In this document: one piece after another, positions 54,082-63,594 of the stretch | Numbering within the stretch: the first letter of the stretch is position 1 | Layout: each line of letters opens with the position of its first letter | From: Betaproteobacteria bacterium | GTDB lineage: Bacteria; Pseudomonadota; Gammaproteobacteria; Burkholderiales; SG8-39 | Length of the DNA: 64,000 nucleotides | Direction: 5' to 3' | Assembly (NCBI GenBank): GCA_016713125.1 | Contig: JADJPT010000017.1 | Coordinates: 30,981 to 94,980 of the forward strand | Notes under the pieces: generated by a model | Database searches by the model: none | Told to the model about the DNA's origin: nothing | The model's input: the letters and a program-made list of their open reading frames with translations, nothing else | Program-made: the position numbers and the translations under genes

Positions 54082-55016
54082 CCGCTGTCCGCCTGCGACA
54101 CCGCGCGCTTCAGCCCCCCGCCGAACTGCGCCCAGGCCACCCCGGCCATGGTCAGCACGGCGCCGGCGACCTTCAGCGGCGTGAAGGTCTCGCCCAGGGT
54201 CAGCCAGGCGACGATGCCGGCGATCGGCGGCATCAGGTACATCAGCGGCGCGCTCTTCGCCACGCCGCGCACCTGGTTCACCCAGGCCCAGCCCAGCCAT
54301 CCCAGGAAGGACGAGACCGTGATCGCGTAGAACATGTAGATCCAGGTGAGCGGCTGCAGCGCGCCCAGCGGCGCGGCGAGGAAGGCCGGCAGCGTCAGCA
54401 GCAGCACCGGCGGCGCGCCGAAGGCCAGGGTCCAGCCCAGCAGCAGCGGGGCGCCGTAGCGCGCGGTCAGCGGTCGCGCGATCACCGTGTACAGCGAGAA
54501 CAGGCTGGCGGCAAACAACAGCACCAGGTCGCCCAGTCCGGCGCGCGCCAGGCCACTGGTGAACTTCTCCGACATGAACAGCAGGATGCCGAGGAAGGCC
54601 GCCAGCGTGCCCGCCACCTGGCTGGTCTGCAGCCGGTCGGCGCCCACCAGGGCGAGAATCAGCAGCGTGAACAGCGGCCCGCTGGTCAGCACCAGGGAAC
54701 TCGAGAATGCCGTCGACAGGTGCAGGCCCCAGGTGACGATGGCCACGTGGCCGGCATGTCCGACCAGCCCGGCCAGGATGAAGCGCGGCAGGTCGCGTCG
54801 GCGCGGCAGCGAATCGGCCAGGCGGCCGCGGTACAGCCAGAGGATCAGGCCCAGCGCGAGCAGCGGCATCCACAGGAAGCGCAGGAACAGGAAGGCGTTC
54901 ACCGGCACGCGATCGAGGATGTGCTTGGTGACGGCGAAATTCATGCCCCAGACGGTCATCAGGGCCAGGGCGATGGGCAGGGACCAGCGGGCGAGGCCCG
55001 GGGCGGGGGAGGTCAT
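54078..55016 (-). CDS. DMT/EamA-family permease
   Basis: 312 residues, about ten membrane helices in two EamA repeats: ALMTVWGMNFAVTKHILDRVP at the start, SSLVLTSGPLFTLLILAL, then KSAPLMYLMPPIAGIVAWLTLGETFTPLKVAGAVLTMAGV. Solute unknown. Divergent from the aminotransferase gene. Confidence 0.88.
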   Translation of the reverse strand: MTSPAPGLARWSLPIALALMTVWGMNFAVTKHILDRVPVNAFLFLRFLWMPLLALGLILWLYRGRLADSLPRRRDLPRFILAGLVGHAGHVAIVTWGLHLSTAFSSSLVLTSGPLFTLLILALVGADRLQTSQVAGTLAAFLGILLFMSEKFTSGLARAGLGDLVLLFAASLFSLYTVIARPLTARYGAPLLLGWTLAFGAPPVLLLTLPAFLAAPLGALQPLTWIYMFYAITVSSFLGWLGWAWVNQVRGVAKSAPLMYLMPPIAGIVAWLTLGETFTPLKVAGAVLTMAGVAWAQFGGGLKRAVSQADSG

Positions 55017-55040
55017 GGGGGTGTCCGGTGCCCGAGAGAC

Positions 55041-55046
55041 TACAAT
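55041..55046 (+). promoter_or_regulatory. Likely -10 element of the aminotransferase gene
   Basis: TACAAT followed by ACGGCCCC, the same 14 bases found before gltX. It lies 38 bases before the ATG at 55085. A convincing -35 is not visible. Confidence 0.4.
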
Positions 55047-55084
55047 ACGGCCCCACGCTTGTCCGCTTCGTTGCGAAACCGCGC

Positions 55085-56296
55085 ATGCCCGCTGCCCGCC
55101 GTCACCCCTCTCCGTCGCCCGCCTCCGCGCACGACCTGTACGCTCGTCCGGCCGTGCGCGCGCTGAGCGCCTCGCGCATCCGCGAACTGGTCAACGAAGG
55201 CATCGGCAACCCCGACGTGCTGGCCTTCTGGGTCGGCGAGCCGGACGAGCCGACCCCGGAGTTCATCCGCACCGCAGGCATCGCGGCGCTCGAGGCCAAC
55301 GACACCTTCTACACGCACAACCTGGGCATCCCGGCGTTGCGCGAGACCCTGGCGGCCTACCTCACGCGCCTGCACCGTCCGACCGGTGCCGACAACATCG
55401 CGGTGACCAGCGCCGGCGTCAACGCATTGATGCTCGCCTCGCAACTGCTGCTGGAGCCCGGCGACCGCGTGGTCGAAGTCACGCCGCTGTGGCCCAACCT
55501 GGTGGAGATCCCCAGGATCCTCAGCGCGCAGGTGCAATGCGTGCCGCTGCGCTTTGCCGCCGGGAGCGGCTGGACCCTCGACCTCGACGAACTGCTGGCC
55601 GCGCTCACGCCGGACACCAAGGTCCTGTACGTGAACTCGCCCAACAACCCCACCGGCTGGACGCTGGATCGTGCCGCGCAGCAGGCCATCCTCGAGCATT
55701 GCCGCAGGCACGGCATCTGGATCTTCGCCGACGACGCCTACGAGCGCCTGTACTTCGGCGCATCGCAGAACCGCTGCGCGCCTTCGTTCCTCGACATCGC
55801 CGACGTGCGCGACCGCCTGGTCAGCGCCAATACCTTCTCCAAATCCTGGCTGATGACCGGCTGGCGACTGGGCTGGCTGGCGGTGCCCGAAACCCTGTCC
55901 GCCGACCTCGGCAAGCTGATCGAGTACAACACCTCCTGTGCGCCCGGCTTCGTGCAGCAGGCCGGCGTCGTCGCGGTGAAGGAGGGCGAGCCGGTGATCG
56001 CGCGCACCGTGGAGCGCTTTCGCGCCGCGCGCGACTATCTGGTCGCCGAACTCAATGGCATCCCCGGGGTGCAGGCCGCGCTGCCGGCCGGCGCCATGTA
56101 CGCCTTTCTGCGTGTCGAAGGCGTGGCCGACAGCCTGGCCTTCTGCAAGCGCCTGGTGCGCGAGGCCGGCCTGGGGCTGGCGCCGGGCTCGGCGTTCGGC
56201 CCCGAAGGCGAAGGCTACCTGCGCTGGTGCTTCGCCTCCTCGCAGCCGCGCCTGGCCGAGGGTGTGCGCCGGTTAAGGGCTGCGCTGGGGCGTTAG
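55085..56296 (+). CDS. Class I PLP-dependent aminotransferase
   Basis: 403 residues. LAFWVGEPDEPTPEFI, FYTHNLGIPALRETLAAYL, VNSPNNPTGWTLDRAA, FADDAYERLYF, and the PLP Lys in SANTFSKSWLMTGWRLGWL, with a terminal YLRWCFASSQPRL containing the carboxylate-binding Arg. It belongs to the broad aspartate/aromatic aminotransferase group. Specific substrate not deduced. Its 3' end overlaps the convergent bactofilin gene by 24 bases. Confidence 0.88.
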   Translation: MPAARRHPSPSPASAHDLYARPAVRALSASRIRELVNEGIGNPDVLAFWVGEPDEPTPEFIRTAGIAALEANDTFYTHNLGIPALRETLAAYLTRLHRPTGADNIAVTSAGVNALMLASQLLLEPGDRVVEVTPLWPNLVEIPRILSAQVQCVPLRFAAGSGWTLDLDELLAALTPDTKVLYVNSPNNPTGWTLDRAAQQAILEHCRRHGIWIFADDAYERLYFGASQNRCAPSFLDIADVRDRLVSANTFSKSWLMTGWRLGWLAVPETLSADLGKLIEYNTSCAPGFVQQAGVVAVKEGEPVIARTVERFRAARDYLVAELNGIPGVQAALPAGAMYAFLRVEGVADSLAFCKRLVREAGLGLAPGSAFGPEGEGYLRWCFASSQPRLAEGVRRLRAALGR

Positions 56297-56779
56297 CGGC
56301 CGCGCCGCGGCCTCGGCGGGCGCGCCGATGGGCGCCACGTCGCCGGCGATCTCGGCGCCTTCCTCGACCTTGATGCGACCGTAGCGGATCTTGCCCGAGA
56401 CGCGCCCGGTGGCGTGGATCACCAGGTTCTTGCGCGCCGTGAGCTCGCCTTCGAAGCGGCCGCGGATCTCGGCGATGTCGATCGCCGCGGCGCCCTTGAA
56501 CACGCCCTTCTCGGCAATCTGCATCACACGGCTGTCGAGCGCCGATTCGACGCGGCCCTCGACCACCAGGGTGTCGCAGTCGCTGATCTCCGCGCCCTTG
56601 AGCTTCACCTCGGGACCGACCACCAGCTTGCTGGCTTCGCCGGCCTTGCCGGTGCCGGCGACATCCGGCGCTGCGGCGGCGCCGGCGGACGGGGCGGGCG
56701 CAGCGTGCGGCACGGGCGCGGCGGGCGGGCGATAGGGCGTTTCCTCGCGACGGCGGAACAGCGGATCTTTCTGCAGCAT
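56273..56779 (-). CDS. Bactofilin (polymer-forming cytoskeletal protein)
   Basis: 168 residues from the ATG of MLQKDPLFRRRE. A Pro/Ala-rich N-terminal tail precedes a right-handed beta-helix core: LVVGPEVKLKGAEISDCDTLVVEGRVES, GVFKGAAAIDIAEIRGRFEGELTARKNLVIHATGRVSGKIRY. The core pattern of G-x-x-x-G turns is the bactofilin (DUF583) signature. It polymerises on the inner face of the membrane without nucleotide. Convergent with the aminotransferase gene. Confidence 0.9.
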   Translation of the reverse strand: MLQKDPLFRRREETPYRPPAAPVPHAAPAPSAGAAAAPDVAGTGKAGEASKLVVGPEVKLKGAEISDCDTLVVEGRVESALDSRVMQIAEKGVFKGAAAIDIAEIRGRFEGELTARKNLVIHATGRVSGKIRYGRIKVEEGAEIAGDVAPIGAPAEAAARPLTPQRSP

Positions 56780-57094
56780 GGCGTCTCGCTTTGTGGTGGT
56801 GGGCAACCCGTGCTGCGATTGCAGTTAGCGTGCCAGCAGCGGCTTCCTTGCAGAACAAGGCCTTGCGTGCGCGGCCCGCGGCGCAGGCGTCGTCGCACGA
56901 CGACAGGTCCGGGGCGGCATCGCGCGCAGCCCTTGATCCAGCACGCATAGTTCGCGTCGGGCTGCGGCTACGCCCGCGCAGCGGCTCGCGGCGCGAAACG
57001 CCGCCGCCCTGCATACCGCGGTCCTGCGCTTTCGGTTAGGCTTGCGTCCGCAGCCGCGCAAAGAATCGCGGCCCATGACAACCAAGGAGACAAG
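56780..57094 (+). other. Intergenic region before the TctC-type gene
   Basis: About 315 bases between divergent genes. No supported gene and no clear promoter. Dense GC with short direct words, nothing structured that I can define. Confidence 0.4.
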
Positions 57095-58058
57095 ATGAAA
57101 TTCACCCGCGCGATCCTCGCCTGCGCTCTGACGTTCACCATCGGCGCAGCCGCCGCCCAGCAGTACCCGAACAAGCCGGTGCGCGTGATCATCCCGTTCC
57201 CGCCGGGCGCCGGTGCGGAGAACGCCGCGCGCCTGGTGTCCAACCACCTGTCCGGCGCGCTGGGCCAGTCGTTCGTGGTCGAGGCGCGCCCCGGCGGCAA
57301 CACCATGATCGGTGCGGAGGCCGCGGCCAGGTCCGCACCCGACGGGCACACGCTGTTCCTGTGCGCCGCCTCGACGATGGTGGTGACGCCCACGCTGATG
57401 GGCGCCAAGGCGCCGGTCACCGCGGCGGACTTCGTGCCGGTGGGCCTGGTGTCGCGCCTGCCGTTCTTCCTGGTGGTGCCGGCCTCCAACCCGGTGAACA
57501 CGGTGCAGGAATTGATCGCAGCCGCCAGGCCAGCCCGGCGCGCTCTCGTACGCCTCGAACGGCAACGGCACGGCCGGTCACCTGGGCTTCGAGATCCTCA
57601 AGCGCCAGCAGGGCGTGGATATCGTGCACATCCCGTACAAGGGCTACTCGCAGGCGCTGCCCGACCTGCTGGGCGCACGCGTCTCGACGATGATGGCCGA
57701 CCTGGTGGTGGTGGGTCCGGCGATCAAGGACAACCGGCTGAAGGTGCTGGCGGCCACCTCGCTGGAGCGCTCGCGCTTCATGCCCAACGTGCCGAGCATG
57801 CAGGAGCTGGGTTTCCCGGGCTACGAGGTCACGGTGTGGTTCGCGCTGTTCGCGCCCAAGGGCACGCCGGCGGACATCGTCGCGCGCCTGAATGCCGAAT
57901 CGCGCAAGTATCTGGCCACCCCGGAAGCCCGCGAGGCCTACGCCAAGCTCGGCCACGAAGCCGAAGGCTCGACCCCCGAGCAGCTGGCGGCCATCGTCAG
58001 GACCGACGGCGAGAAATACGGGAAGGTCATCCGCGAGGCGAACATCCGCATCGAGTAA
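57095..58058 (+). CDS. Tripartite tricarboxylate transporter binding protein (Bug/TctC family), frameshifted
   Basis: About 321 residues. CAAGGAGA precedes the ATG. Signal peptide FTRAILACALTFTIGAAAAQQ. Family features are QYPNKPVRVIIPFPPGAGAE, GNTMIGAEAAARSAPDGHTL, then after an indel near 57530 SYASNGNGTAGHLGFEIL, HIPYKGYSQALPDLLGARV and NVPSMQELGFPGYEV. No tctA or tctB lies nearby, as is common for Bug proteins of Burkholderiales. Confidence 0.85.
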
Positions 58059-58152
58059 GCGCGCTGCAACTCCCCTCCTCGACGAGGAGGGGGGGATGAC
58101 CGACGCACTCCTGCATGCTCGTCTATCAATACTGTTCAGGTCGCTGGACACC

Positions 58153-58548
58153 ATGAAAACCCAGGTGGCGTTTCGTTGCTCCAAGTTTCCGCCCTACGAA
58201 GGCGAGGAAGAGCAGATCAATCCCGGCCTGTGGGGCAGGCGACTGGCCGAGTACCTGGTCCGTGAACTCGCCGGCAGGGGCATAGAAACCGAAGAGATGG
58301 TGGCCGAGGACTGGGGTTGGTACGTCCCGGTGCGCAACGAGGGTTTTCGACTGGCGCTCTGCTGCGGCCACCAGGATGGGGACGACGATGAGTTCATATG
58401 CTTCACCGAGCCGAGCAAGCCTGTGGTGAAGAAACTCTTCAGGAACATCGACGCGACATTGCAACTCGTACGACTCACCGCGGCGCTCCAGGAGATACTG
58501 GCTGCCGATCCGGACATTCGCGAGGTCGAGTGGACGGAACCGCGATAG
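58153..58548 (+). CDS. Hypothetical protein
   Basis: 131 residues from ATG 58153; an upstream in-frame ATG at 58096 is also possible. Acidic, soluble: FPPYEGEEEQINPGLWGRRLAEYLVREL, then GIETEEMVAEDWGWYVPV and FRLALCCGHQDGDDDEFICF. The 'EDWGW.VPV' element recurs in small stand-alone proteins of unknown function. Monocistronic. Confidence 0.65.
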   Translation: MKTQVAFRCSKFPPYEGEEEQINPGLWGRRLAEYLVRELAGRGIETEEMVAEDWGWYVPVRNEGFRLALCCGHQDGDDDEFICFTEPSKPVVKKLFRNIDATLQLVRLTAALQEILAADPDIREVEWTEPR

Positions 58549-58715
58549 CCGTGTCTTTCGCAACCCCGGCGAGCTAGTGTGCCTTCTATGAATCGCACCA
58601 CCATTCCGCAGCGCAGTGTCGTATCGATCGTCGTCCGTGAGGACCACACCGGCTAGCGCCTGGAAGCATTCGTACACCAAGCCCCCGTCCCGCCACGTTC
58701 CGGCAGGAGGAAAAA

Positions 58716-59150
58716 CTGAACTCCGCGCCACCCTGGCAACTGCTCGCCGACCTGGTGCTGCTGCTGCATGCGGCGCTGGTGCTGTTCGTGACCGGCGGGC
58801 TGGCGCTGATCGTCGCCGGCGGGCTGCGCGGCTGGGCCTGGGTGCGCGGCCGGCGCTTCCGGCTCGCGCACCTGGCCGCCATCGTCGTGGTTGCGGCCCA
58901 GGCCTGGCTGGGCGCGAGCTGCCCGCTGACCGTGCTGGAGAACTGGCTGCGCACGCGGGCACGCGTTTCGGCGTATGCCGGCAGCTTCATCGAACACTGG
59001 GTGCAGCGCCTTCTGTACTACGAAGCGCCGGCCTGGGTGTTCACGCTGGCCTACACTGTGTTCGCGCTGCTGGTCGCGGCGGCGTGGCGGATCTTCCCGC
59101 CGCACGCCGGCCGGCGGGGCGGAACGCCGAACGCGGGGGGCGAACGATGA
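58716..59150 (+). CDS. DUF2784 membrane protein, possible CTG start
   Basis: 144 residues. WQLLADLVLLLHAALVLFVTGGLALI, then RLAHLAAIVVVAAQAWLGASCPLTVLENWLR and FIEHWVQRLLYYEAPAWVF match DUF2784. The frame extends upstream of the first GTG (58755) to a CTG at 58716 placed five bases after AGGAGG. Since family members begin just before WxLLADLVLLLH, CTG (or a miscalled ATG) is the likely start. The TGA overlaps the ppk2 ATG. Confidence 0.8.
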   Translation: MNSAPPWQLLADLVLLLHAALVLFVTGGLALIVAGGLRGWAWVRGRRFRLAHLAAIVVVAAQAWLGASCPLTVLENWLRTRARVSAYAGSFIEHWVQRLLYYEAPAWVFTLAYTVFALLVAAAWRIFPPHAGRRGGTPNAGGER

Positions 59151-59914
59151 AGAAGAAGGACTATGAAGCGGCGCTGGAGCCGCTGCAGCTCGAACTGAAC
59201 AACCTCGCGCACTGGCTCAAGCACACCGGGCAGCGCATGCTGGTGCTGTTCGAGGGGCGCGACGCGGCCGGCAAGGGCGGCACCATCGGCGCCATCGCCG
59301 GCGTGCTCAACCCGCGGCAGGTGCACGTGGTGGCGCTGGCGCGGCCTACCGAGCGCGAGCGCACGCAGTGGTACTTCCAGCGCTATGTGCCGCACCTGCC
59401 CGCGGCCGGCGAGATCGTGTTGTTCGATCGCAGCTGGTACAACCGCGCGGGGGTCGAGAAGGTGATGGGTTACTGCACGGCCGCCGAGTACAAGCGCTTC
59501 CTCAGGCAGGTGCCGATATTCGAGAAACTGCTGTGCGACGAAGGCATCCTGCTGTTCAAGTACTGGCTGGCGACCGATCAGGTGCAGCAGGAGGAGCGCT
59601 TCGCCGAACGCGCCAGCGACCCCATGAAGCGCTGGAAGATCTCGCCCATCGACATCGAGGCGCGCGAACGTTATGCCGAGTACGGCCGGGCGCGCGACGC
59701 CATGTTCGGCGCCACGCACCGGCGGCACGCGCCCTGGCATGTGGTCGACTTCAACGACCAGCGCGCCGGGCGGCTGAACCTGATCCGCCACCTGCTCGAC
59801 CAGTTGCCGGACTACAAGGTCGCGGAGAAGCCCCTGGTCCTGCCGCCGCTGTCCGGCAAGCCCGGGCGCGAGCGCTACACCGGACCCGTGAAGCCGATAC
59901 GCGGCAGGTACTGA
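59147..59914 (+). CDS. ppk2: Polyphosphate kinase 2
   Basis: 255 residues. Walker A VLFEGRDAAGKGGTIGAI, lid and base region ALARPTERERTQWYFQRYVPHLP, Walker B IVLFDRSWYNRAGVEKVMG, and the C-terminal DPMKRWKISPIDIEARERYAEY with the conserved RWK. Class I PPK2 enzymes phosphorylate nucleoside diphosphates with polyphosphate. Coupled to the DUF2784 gene through an ATGA overlap. Confidence 0.93.
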   Translation: MKKKDYEAALEPLQLELNNLAHWLKHTGQRMLVLFEGRDAAGKGGTIGAIAGVLNPRQVHVVALARPTERERTQWYFQRYVPHLPAAGEIVLFDRSWYNRAGVEKVMGYCTAAEYKRFLRQVPIFEKLLCDEGILLFKYWLATDQVQQEERFAERASDPMKRWKISPIDIEARERYAEYGRARDAMFGATHRRHAPWHVVDFNDQRAGRLNLIRHLLDQLPDYKVAEKPLVLPPLSGKPGRERYTGPVKPIRGRY

Positions 59915-60047
59915 GGCGGCAAGGGCCGAGGCGGCGCAACCGGGGCGCCGCGCGGTGCACCGCACTAGGCCGAAGGGCTTATTGATCGCGGCGCTTTCCC
60001 GGCGCAATCTGCGTGTTTCCGATCCACAGCGCAGGGAGTTTGCGGCC

Positions 60048-60533
60048 ATGCATGCGACGCCGAGCACGTTCCGCCACTGGATGCGATGCATCCTGGCCCT
60101 GGCCCTGGCCCTGGCCGCCGCCGGCTGCAGCGTCAAATGGGTGGCCGATTACGACGATGCGACCTTCGAGGAGATCCTGCGGGTCGGCAAGAAGGTCGAC
60201 CGCTTCTACGGCGACCTGCTCGAGGCCGACGCGTCCGGACGCGCGTATGCCAGGTTCGGCAGCCGCTACGTCGAACTCGAGACGGACATCCGCTCGCTGG
60301 TGACGCGCAACAGCGCGCGCGCGCTGAACGAGGAGTCGACGCGCATCTCCGAGATCATCCTGACGCTCTGGGTGAAGTACAAGGACCGCCACAAGCAGGC
60401 CGGTGCCTACACGGACGGCAATGCCAGACCGGACCGCAACCGCTTCGTGCGCCTGTTCGCGGCCGCAGCCAGCGCGGAAACCGCGAAGAAGCTGAGCGCC
60501 GACGACAGGAACGTCGACCAGGACAGCAAGTAG
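60048..60533 (+). CDS. Hypothetical lipoprotein
   Basis: 161 residues. Basic leader and hydrophobic core ILALALALAAAGC with lipobox AAGC. The mature part is helical: ATFEEILRVGKKVDRFYGDLLEAD, YVELETDIRSLVTRNSARALNEESTRISEIILTLW, and WVKYKDRHKQAG. No family is recognised. A 29-base gap separates it from the next small gene, so they form a pair. Confidence 0.75.
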   Translation: MHATPSTFRHWMRCILALALALAAAGCSVKWVADYDDATFEEILRVGKKVDRFYGDLLEADASGRAYARFGSRYVELETDIRSLVTRNSARALNEESTRISEIILTLWVKYKDRHKQAGAYTDGNARPDRNRFVRLFAAAASAETAKKLSADDRNVDQDSK

Positions 60534-60562
60534 CAGTAGCCACCCCCACGGGAGAGACGATC

Positions 60563-60886
60563 ATGGCCCTCGACTTCGACAAGGTTTTCGACGACATGCT
60601 GGGCGCGGCGGCGGGCGTGCTCTCGGCCGAGTGGCCGAAGGTGAAAGCCTGCGTGGAGGGCGCCTTCAAACGCGAGCGCGAGGCGCTGGAAGGCATCGCC
60701 AGGGCGCGATTGAAGGGCGAGATCGGCGACGAGGACGCGAAGTCGCAGCTCGAGGACGAAAAGCTGGTGCTCGAAGCCGAGCTGCTGGTCTGCAAGGTGC
60801 AGGGCAAGGTCGCCGCGCAGCAGGCGGTCAATGCGGCGATCGGGGTGCTGGCCGCGGCGATCAAGGGCGCGCTGAAGATCGTCTAG
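60563..60886 (+). CDS. Hypothetical helical protein
   Basis: 107 residues, nearly all helix: ALDFDKVFDDMLGAAAGVLS, FKREREALEGIARARLKGEIGDEDAKSQLEDEKLVLEAELL, ending AVNAAIGVLAAAIKGALKIV, a hydrophobic, possibly amphipathic tail. GGGAGAG precedes the ATG. It follows the lipoprotein gene and may act with it. Family unknown. Confidence 0.7.
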   Translation: MALDFDKVFDDMLGAAAGVLSAEWPKVKACVEGAFKREREALEGIARARLKGEIGDEDAKSQLEDEKLVLEAELLVCKVQGKVAAQQAVNAAIGVLAAAIKGALKIV

Positions 60887-61083
60887 GCGTGCAGTCCGTT
60901 CCGGGCCCGGTGGCCCGGTCCGCGGCTCGTGCACCGCCGGTCGGTCGGCGGCAAGGGCCGATACGTTCGAGCGTGTTTTCTGGCACCCTTGCCGGCAAAT
61001 GTGCCGTTACGCGTCCCTGCCGGGCCCTGCGCCTTCGATGCAGATTCTCCACTGCGCGAGCACCGCGCGCCCCAGATCCCACC

Positions 61084-61841
61084 ATGTGCGGCCGCTACGT
61101 CGCCCCTGAAGTCGCGCAGATCGAGCAGCTCTGGCACATCGGTGCGCGGAACTGGGGACGCAGGTGTTCCTGCGCTTCAACCTCGCGCCCACCGCCACGG
61201 TGCCGGTGCTGCTGGCGGCACCGGGCGGCGCGCTGGAGCTCACCGGCGCGCGCTGGGGGCTGATCCCGACCTGGTGGCAGCGTGAAGCCCTGCCCACGCT
61301 CTCCTTCAATGCACGCTCGGAGGAGGCCGCCGACAAGCCCATGTGGCGCAACAGCCTGCGCGGCATGCGCTGCCTGATGCCCGTGCAGGGCTGGTACGAG
61401 TGGAACGAGAACGAGCCGGTGCGCGGCAGCGGCGGACGCCGCGTGAACCAGCCGTACTACCTCTGCAGCCCGGACACGCCGGTGATGGCCTTCGCCGGGC
61501 TGTGGTCGAGCTGGCGCAGCCCGGCGGGCGTCGAAGTGCTGAGCTGCGCGCTGCTCTCGCGTGCGGCCGCACCCTCCGTCGCTGCCATCCACCACCGCAT
61601 GCCGGTGGTGCTGGCGCCGGAGGCGCAGGAGGCCTGGCTCGATCCGTCCGCTTCGCCGGCGACGGTGCAGGCCCTGATCGACGCTGCGCGCGGCGATTTC
61701 ACCGGTCACCGCGTGAGCCTCAGGGTGAACAGCGTGCGCAATGCCGATGCCGGGCTGCTCGAACCGGTGGCGCCGCAGCCGCCGGAGGCGGACCAGTCAC
61801 CACCGCCCGCCGCGCAGGACGACCTTTTCGGCGATCGCTGA
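61084..61841 (+). CDS. SOS response-associated peptidase (YedK/HMCES-like), frameshifted
   Basis: About 251 residues. Starts MCGRY, so Cys2 is exposed for a DNA-protein crosslink at abasic sites. An indel near 61160 shifts the frame. Afterwards come LRFNLAPTATVPVLL, ARWGLIPTWWQ, FNARSEEAADKPMWRN, CLMPVQGWYEWNE (catalytic Glu) and HHRMPVVL (catalytic His). It protects abasic sites in single-stranded DNA. Confidence 0.87.
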
Positions 61842-61860
61842 GACCGGTTTTTCCATCTCG

Positions 61861-61928
61861 ATGGCAGTATTCCTGCCCCAGGAAGCGCATGAAATATCGC
61901 GTTCTACTTTGAATATGGCAGTATTTCC
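61861..61928 (+). repeat. Short direct repeat before the glutathione peroxidase gene
   Basis: ATGGCAGTATTCC at 61861 and ATGGCAGTATTTCC at 61915, 54 bases apart, in the only low-GC stretch between the SOS peptidase and the peroxidase. Could be an operator pair. Confidence 0.35.
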
Positions 61929-62039
61929 AGAGACGGTGCGGGCGACTTTCGAGCCTGGCGCCGCGTCGGGCGTTGCCGTACCGACAGCGGCGGCGCGCTC
62001 TGCTAAGGTAGCCGTCCATCGAACCGCGAGGACCCCGCC

Positions 62040-62519
62040 ATGAGCCTGTACGACATCGAAGTGAAGACCATCGCCGGCAAGCCGCAGTCCATGTCGGACT
62101 GGAAGGGCAAGACCGTGCTGATCGTCAACGTGGCCAGCCAGTGCGGGCTGACGCCGCAGTACGCCGGGCTGCAGGCCCTGCACGAGAAGTACCGGGACAA
62201 GGGCTTCGCGGTCCTGGGCTTTCCGTGCAACCAGTTCGGCCGCCAGGAGCCGGGCAGCGAGGCCGAGATCCAGGGCTTCTGCACGCTGAACTACGGCGTG
62301 AGCTTTCCGATGTACGCCAAGATCGACGTCAACGGCCAGAACGCGCATGCGCTGTACAAGCACCTCACGGCGCAGCAGCGCGGCGCCGACGGCGCCGAAG
62401 ACATCAAATGGAACTTCGCCAAGTTCCTGGTCGGTCCGGACGGCGAGGTGATCAAGCGCTACGAGCCGGCCGAAGCGCCCGAGGTGATCGGCAAGGACCT
62501 CGAGGCGCTGCTCAAGTAG
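62040..62519 (+). CDS. Glutathione peroxidase family protein
   Basis: 159 residues. IVNVASQCGLTPQYAGL (peroxidatic Cys), VLGFPCNQFGRQEPGS (resolving-type Cys and Gln) and IKWNFAKFLVGPDG (Trp, Asn) give the catalytic tetrad of Cys-type GPx. Such bacterial enzymes usually use thioredoxin. Reduces hydroperoxides in the cytosol. Confidence 0.93.
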   Translation: MSLYDIEVKTIAGKPQSMSDWKGKTVLIVNVASQCGLTPQYAGLQALHEKYRDKGFAVLGFPCNQFGRQEPGSEAEIQGFCTLNYGVSFPMYAKIDVNGQNAHALYKHLTAQQRGADGAEDIKWNFAKFLVGPDGEVIKRYEPAEAPEVIGKDLEALLK

Positions 62520-62537
62520 GCGCGCACCGGCGCGGCT

Positions 62538-63494
62538 TCAGTACCCGGCGCCGAAGTCCACCAGGTTGGGCACCGGCCTGCCGGCGCGCAGCAGCTCGAT
62601 GTTCGCGGCAATGCGTCGTATCGCCGTGCGCGGTTCGGTGATGGCCGCCGCGTGGGGGGTGATGGTCACGCCCGGATGCGCCCACAGCGGCGAATCCTGC
62701 GGCAGCGGCTCGACCTCGAACACGTCGAGGTAGGCGTGCGCCAGCTGTCCGCTGTCCAGCGCGGCCAGCACGTCGGGGACCACCGCATGCGCGCCGCGCG
62801 CCAGGTTGACGATGCAGCCGCCGGGCTTCATGCGCGCGAGGCTGCGCGCGTTCAGGATGCCGCGCGTCTGCGCGGTGAGCGGCAGCAGGCAGATCAGCGC
62901 GTCGCTCTGCGCCAGCATGGCGTCCAGGCCGTCCTCGCCGTGGAAGCCCTGCACGCCGGGCAGTTCCCGGGGCCGGCGGCTCCAGCCGCTGACGCGAAAG
63001 CCCAGCGCCAGCAGGCGCTGCGCCACCGAGGTGCCCAGTTCGCCCAGGCCGAGGATGCCGATGTTGCGGTCCGAGGGCAGGTGCTGGCCGAGGCGGTTCC
63101 AGCGTCTGGCGAGCTTGTCGCGGCGGTAGGCGTAGTGGTGGCGGTGCCAGTCGAGGATGTGCGCGATCGCCGTCTCGCCCATGGCATTGACCATGCCGGT
63201 GTCGATCAGGCGTGCCAGCGGCACCTGGCGCGGAAACGTGGGATCGGCCAGCAACGGGTCCACGCCCATGAACATGGATTGCACCAGCTTGAGGCCGCTC
63301 AGCGTGCCGACGATGCCGGCCTTTGGCCGCGCCACCAGCGCCACGTCGATGGCGGCCGGGTCGTAGTTCTCGATGGTGTGGAAGCGGTCGGCGGGCAGGG
63401 CTTGCTGCAGCCCGGGGATCCAGCGCTCGGCGGGTTCGATCTGCGACAGGAACAGGATGTTCAAAGCGGTTCGGGCCTTTCGGGTGCGTGGCAT
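62538..63494 (-). CDS. D-2-hydroxyacid dehydrogenase (GhrA-like)
   Basis: 318 residues from ATG 63494. The NAD site is IGILGLGELGTSVAQRLLALGF, followed by LICLLPLTAQTRGILN, GCIVNLARGAHAV (active Arg), DVFEVEPLPQDSPLW (Glu) and ITPHAAAIT (His). This GhrA-type glyoxylate/hydroxypyruvate reductase architecture lacks the longer SerA tail. Convergent with the peroxidase gene, 18 bases apart. Confidence 0.9.
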   Translation of the reverse strand: MPRTRKARTALNILFLSQIEPAERWIPGLQQALPADRFHTIENYDPAAIDVALVARPKAGIVGTLSGLKLVQSMFMGVDPLLADPTFPRQVPLARLIDTGMVNAMGETAIAHILDWHRHHYAYRRDKLARRWNRLGQHLPSDRNIGILGLGELGTSVAQRLLALGFRVSGWSRRPRELPGVQGFHGEDGLDAMLAQSDALICLLPLTAQTRGILNARSLARMKPGGCIVNLARGAHAVVPDVLAALDSGQLAHAYLDVFEVEPLPQDSPLWAHPGVTITPHAAAITEPRTAIRRIAANIELLRAGRPVPNLVDFGAGY

Positions 63495-63594
63495 GCGGGG
63501 CGCGGATGGTAGCATTCCGCCATCTGGAGAGCCGTGGTCCGCGAGCAGCCGCCCATCCCGATTTCGCATACCAACCCGAGCGGGGAGCAAGGCA

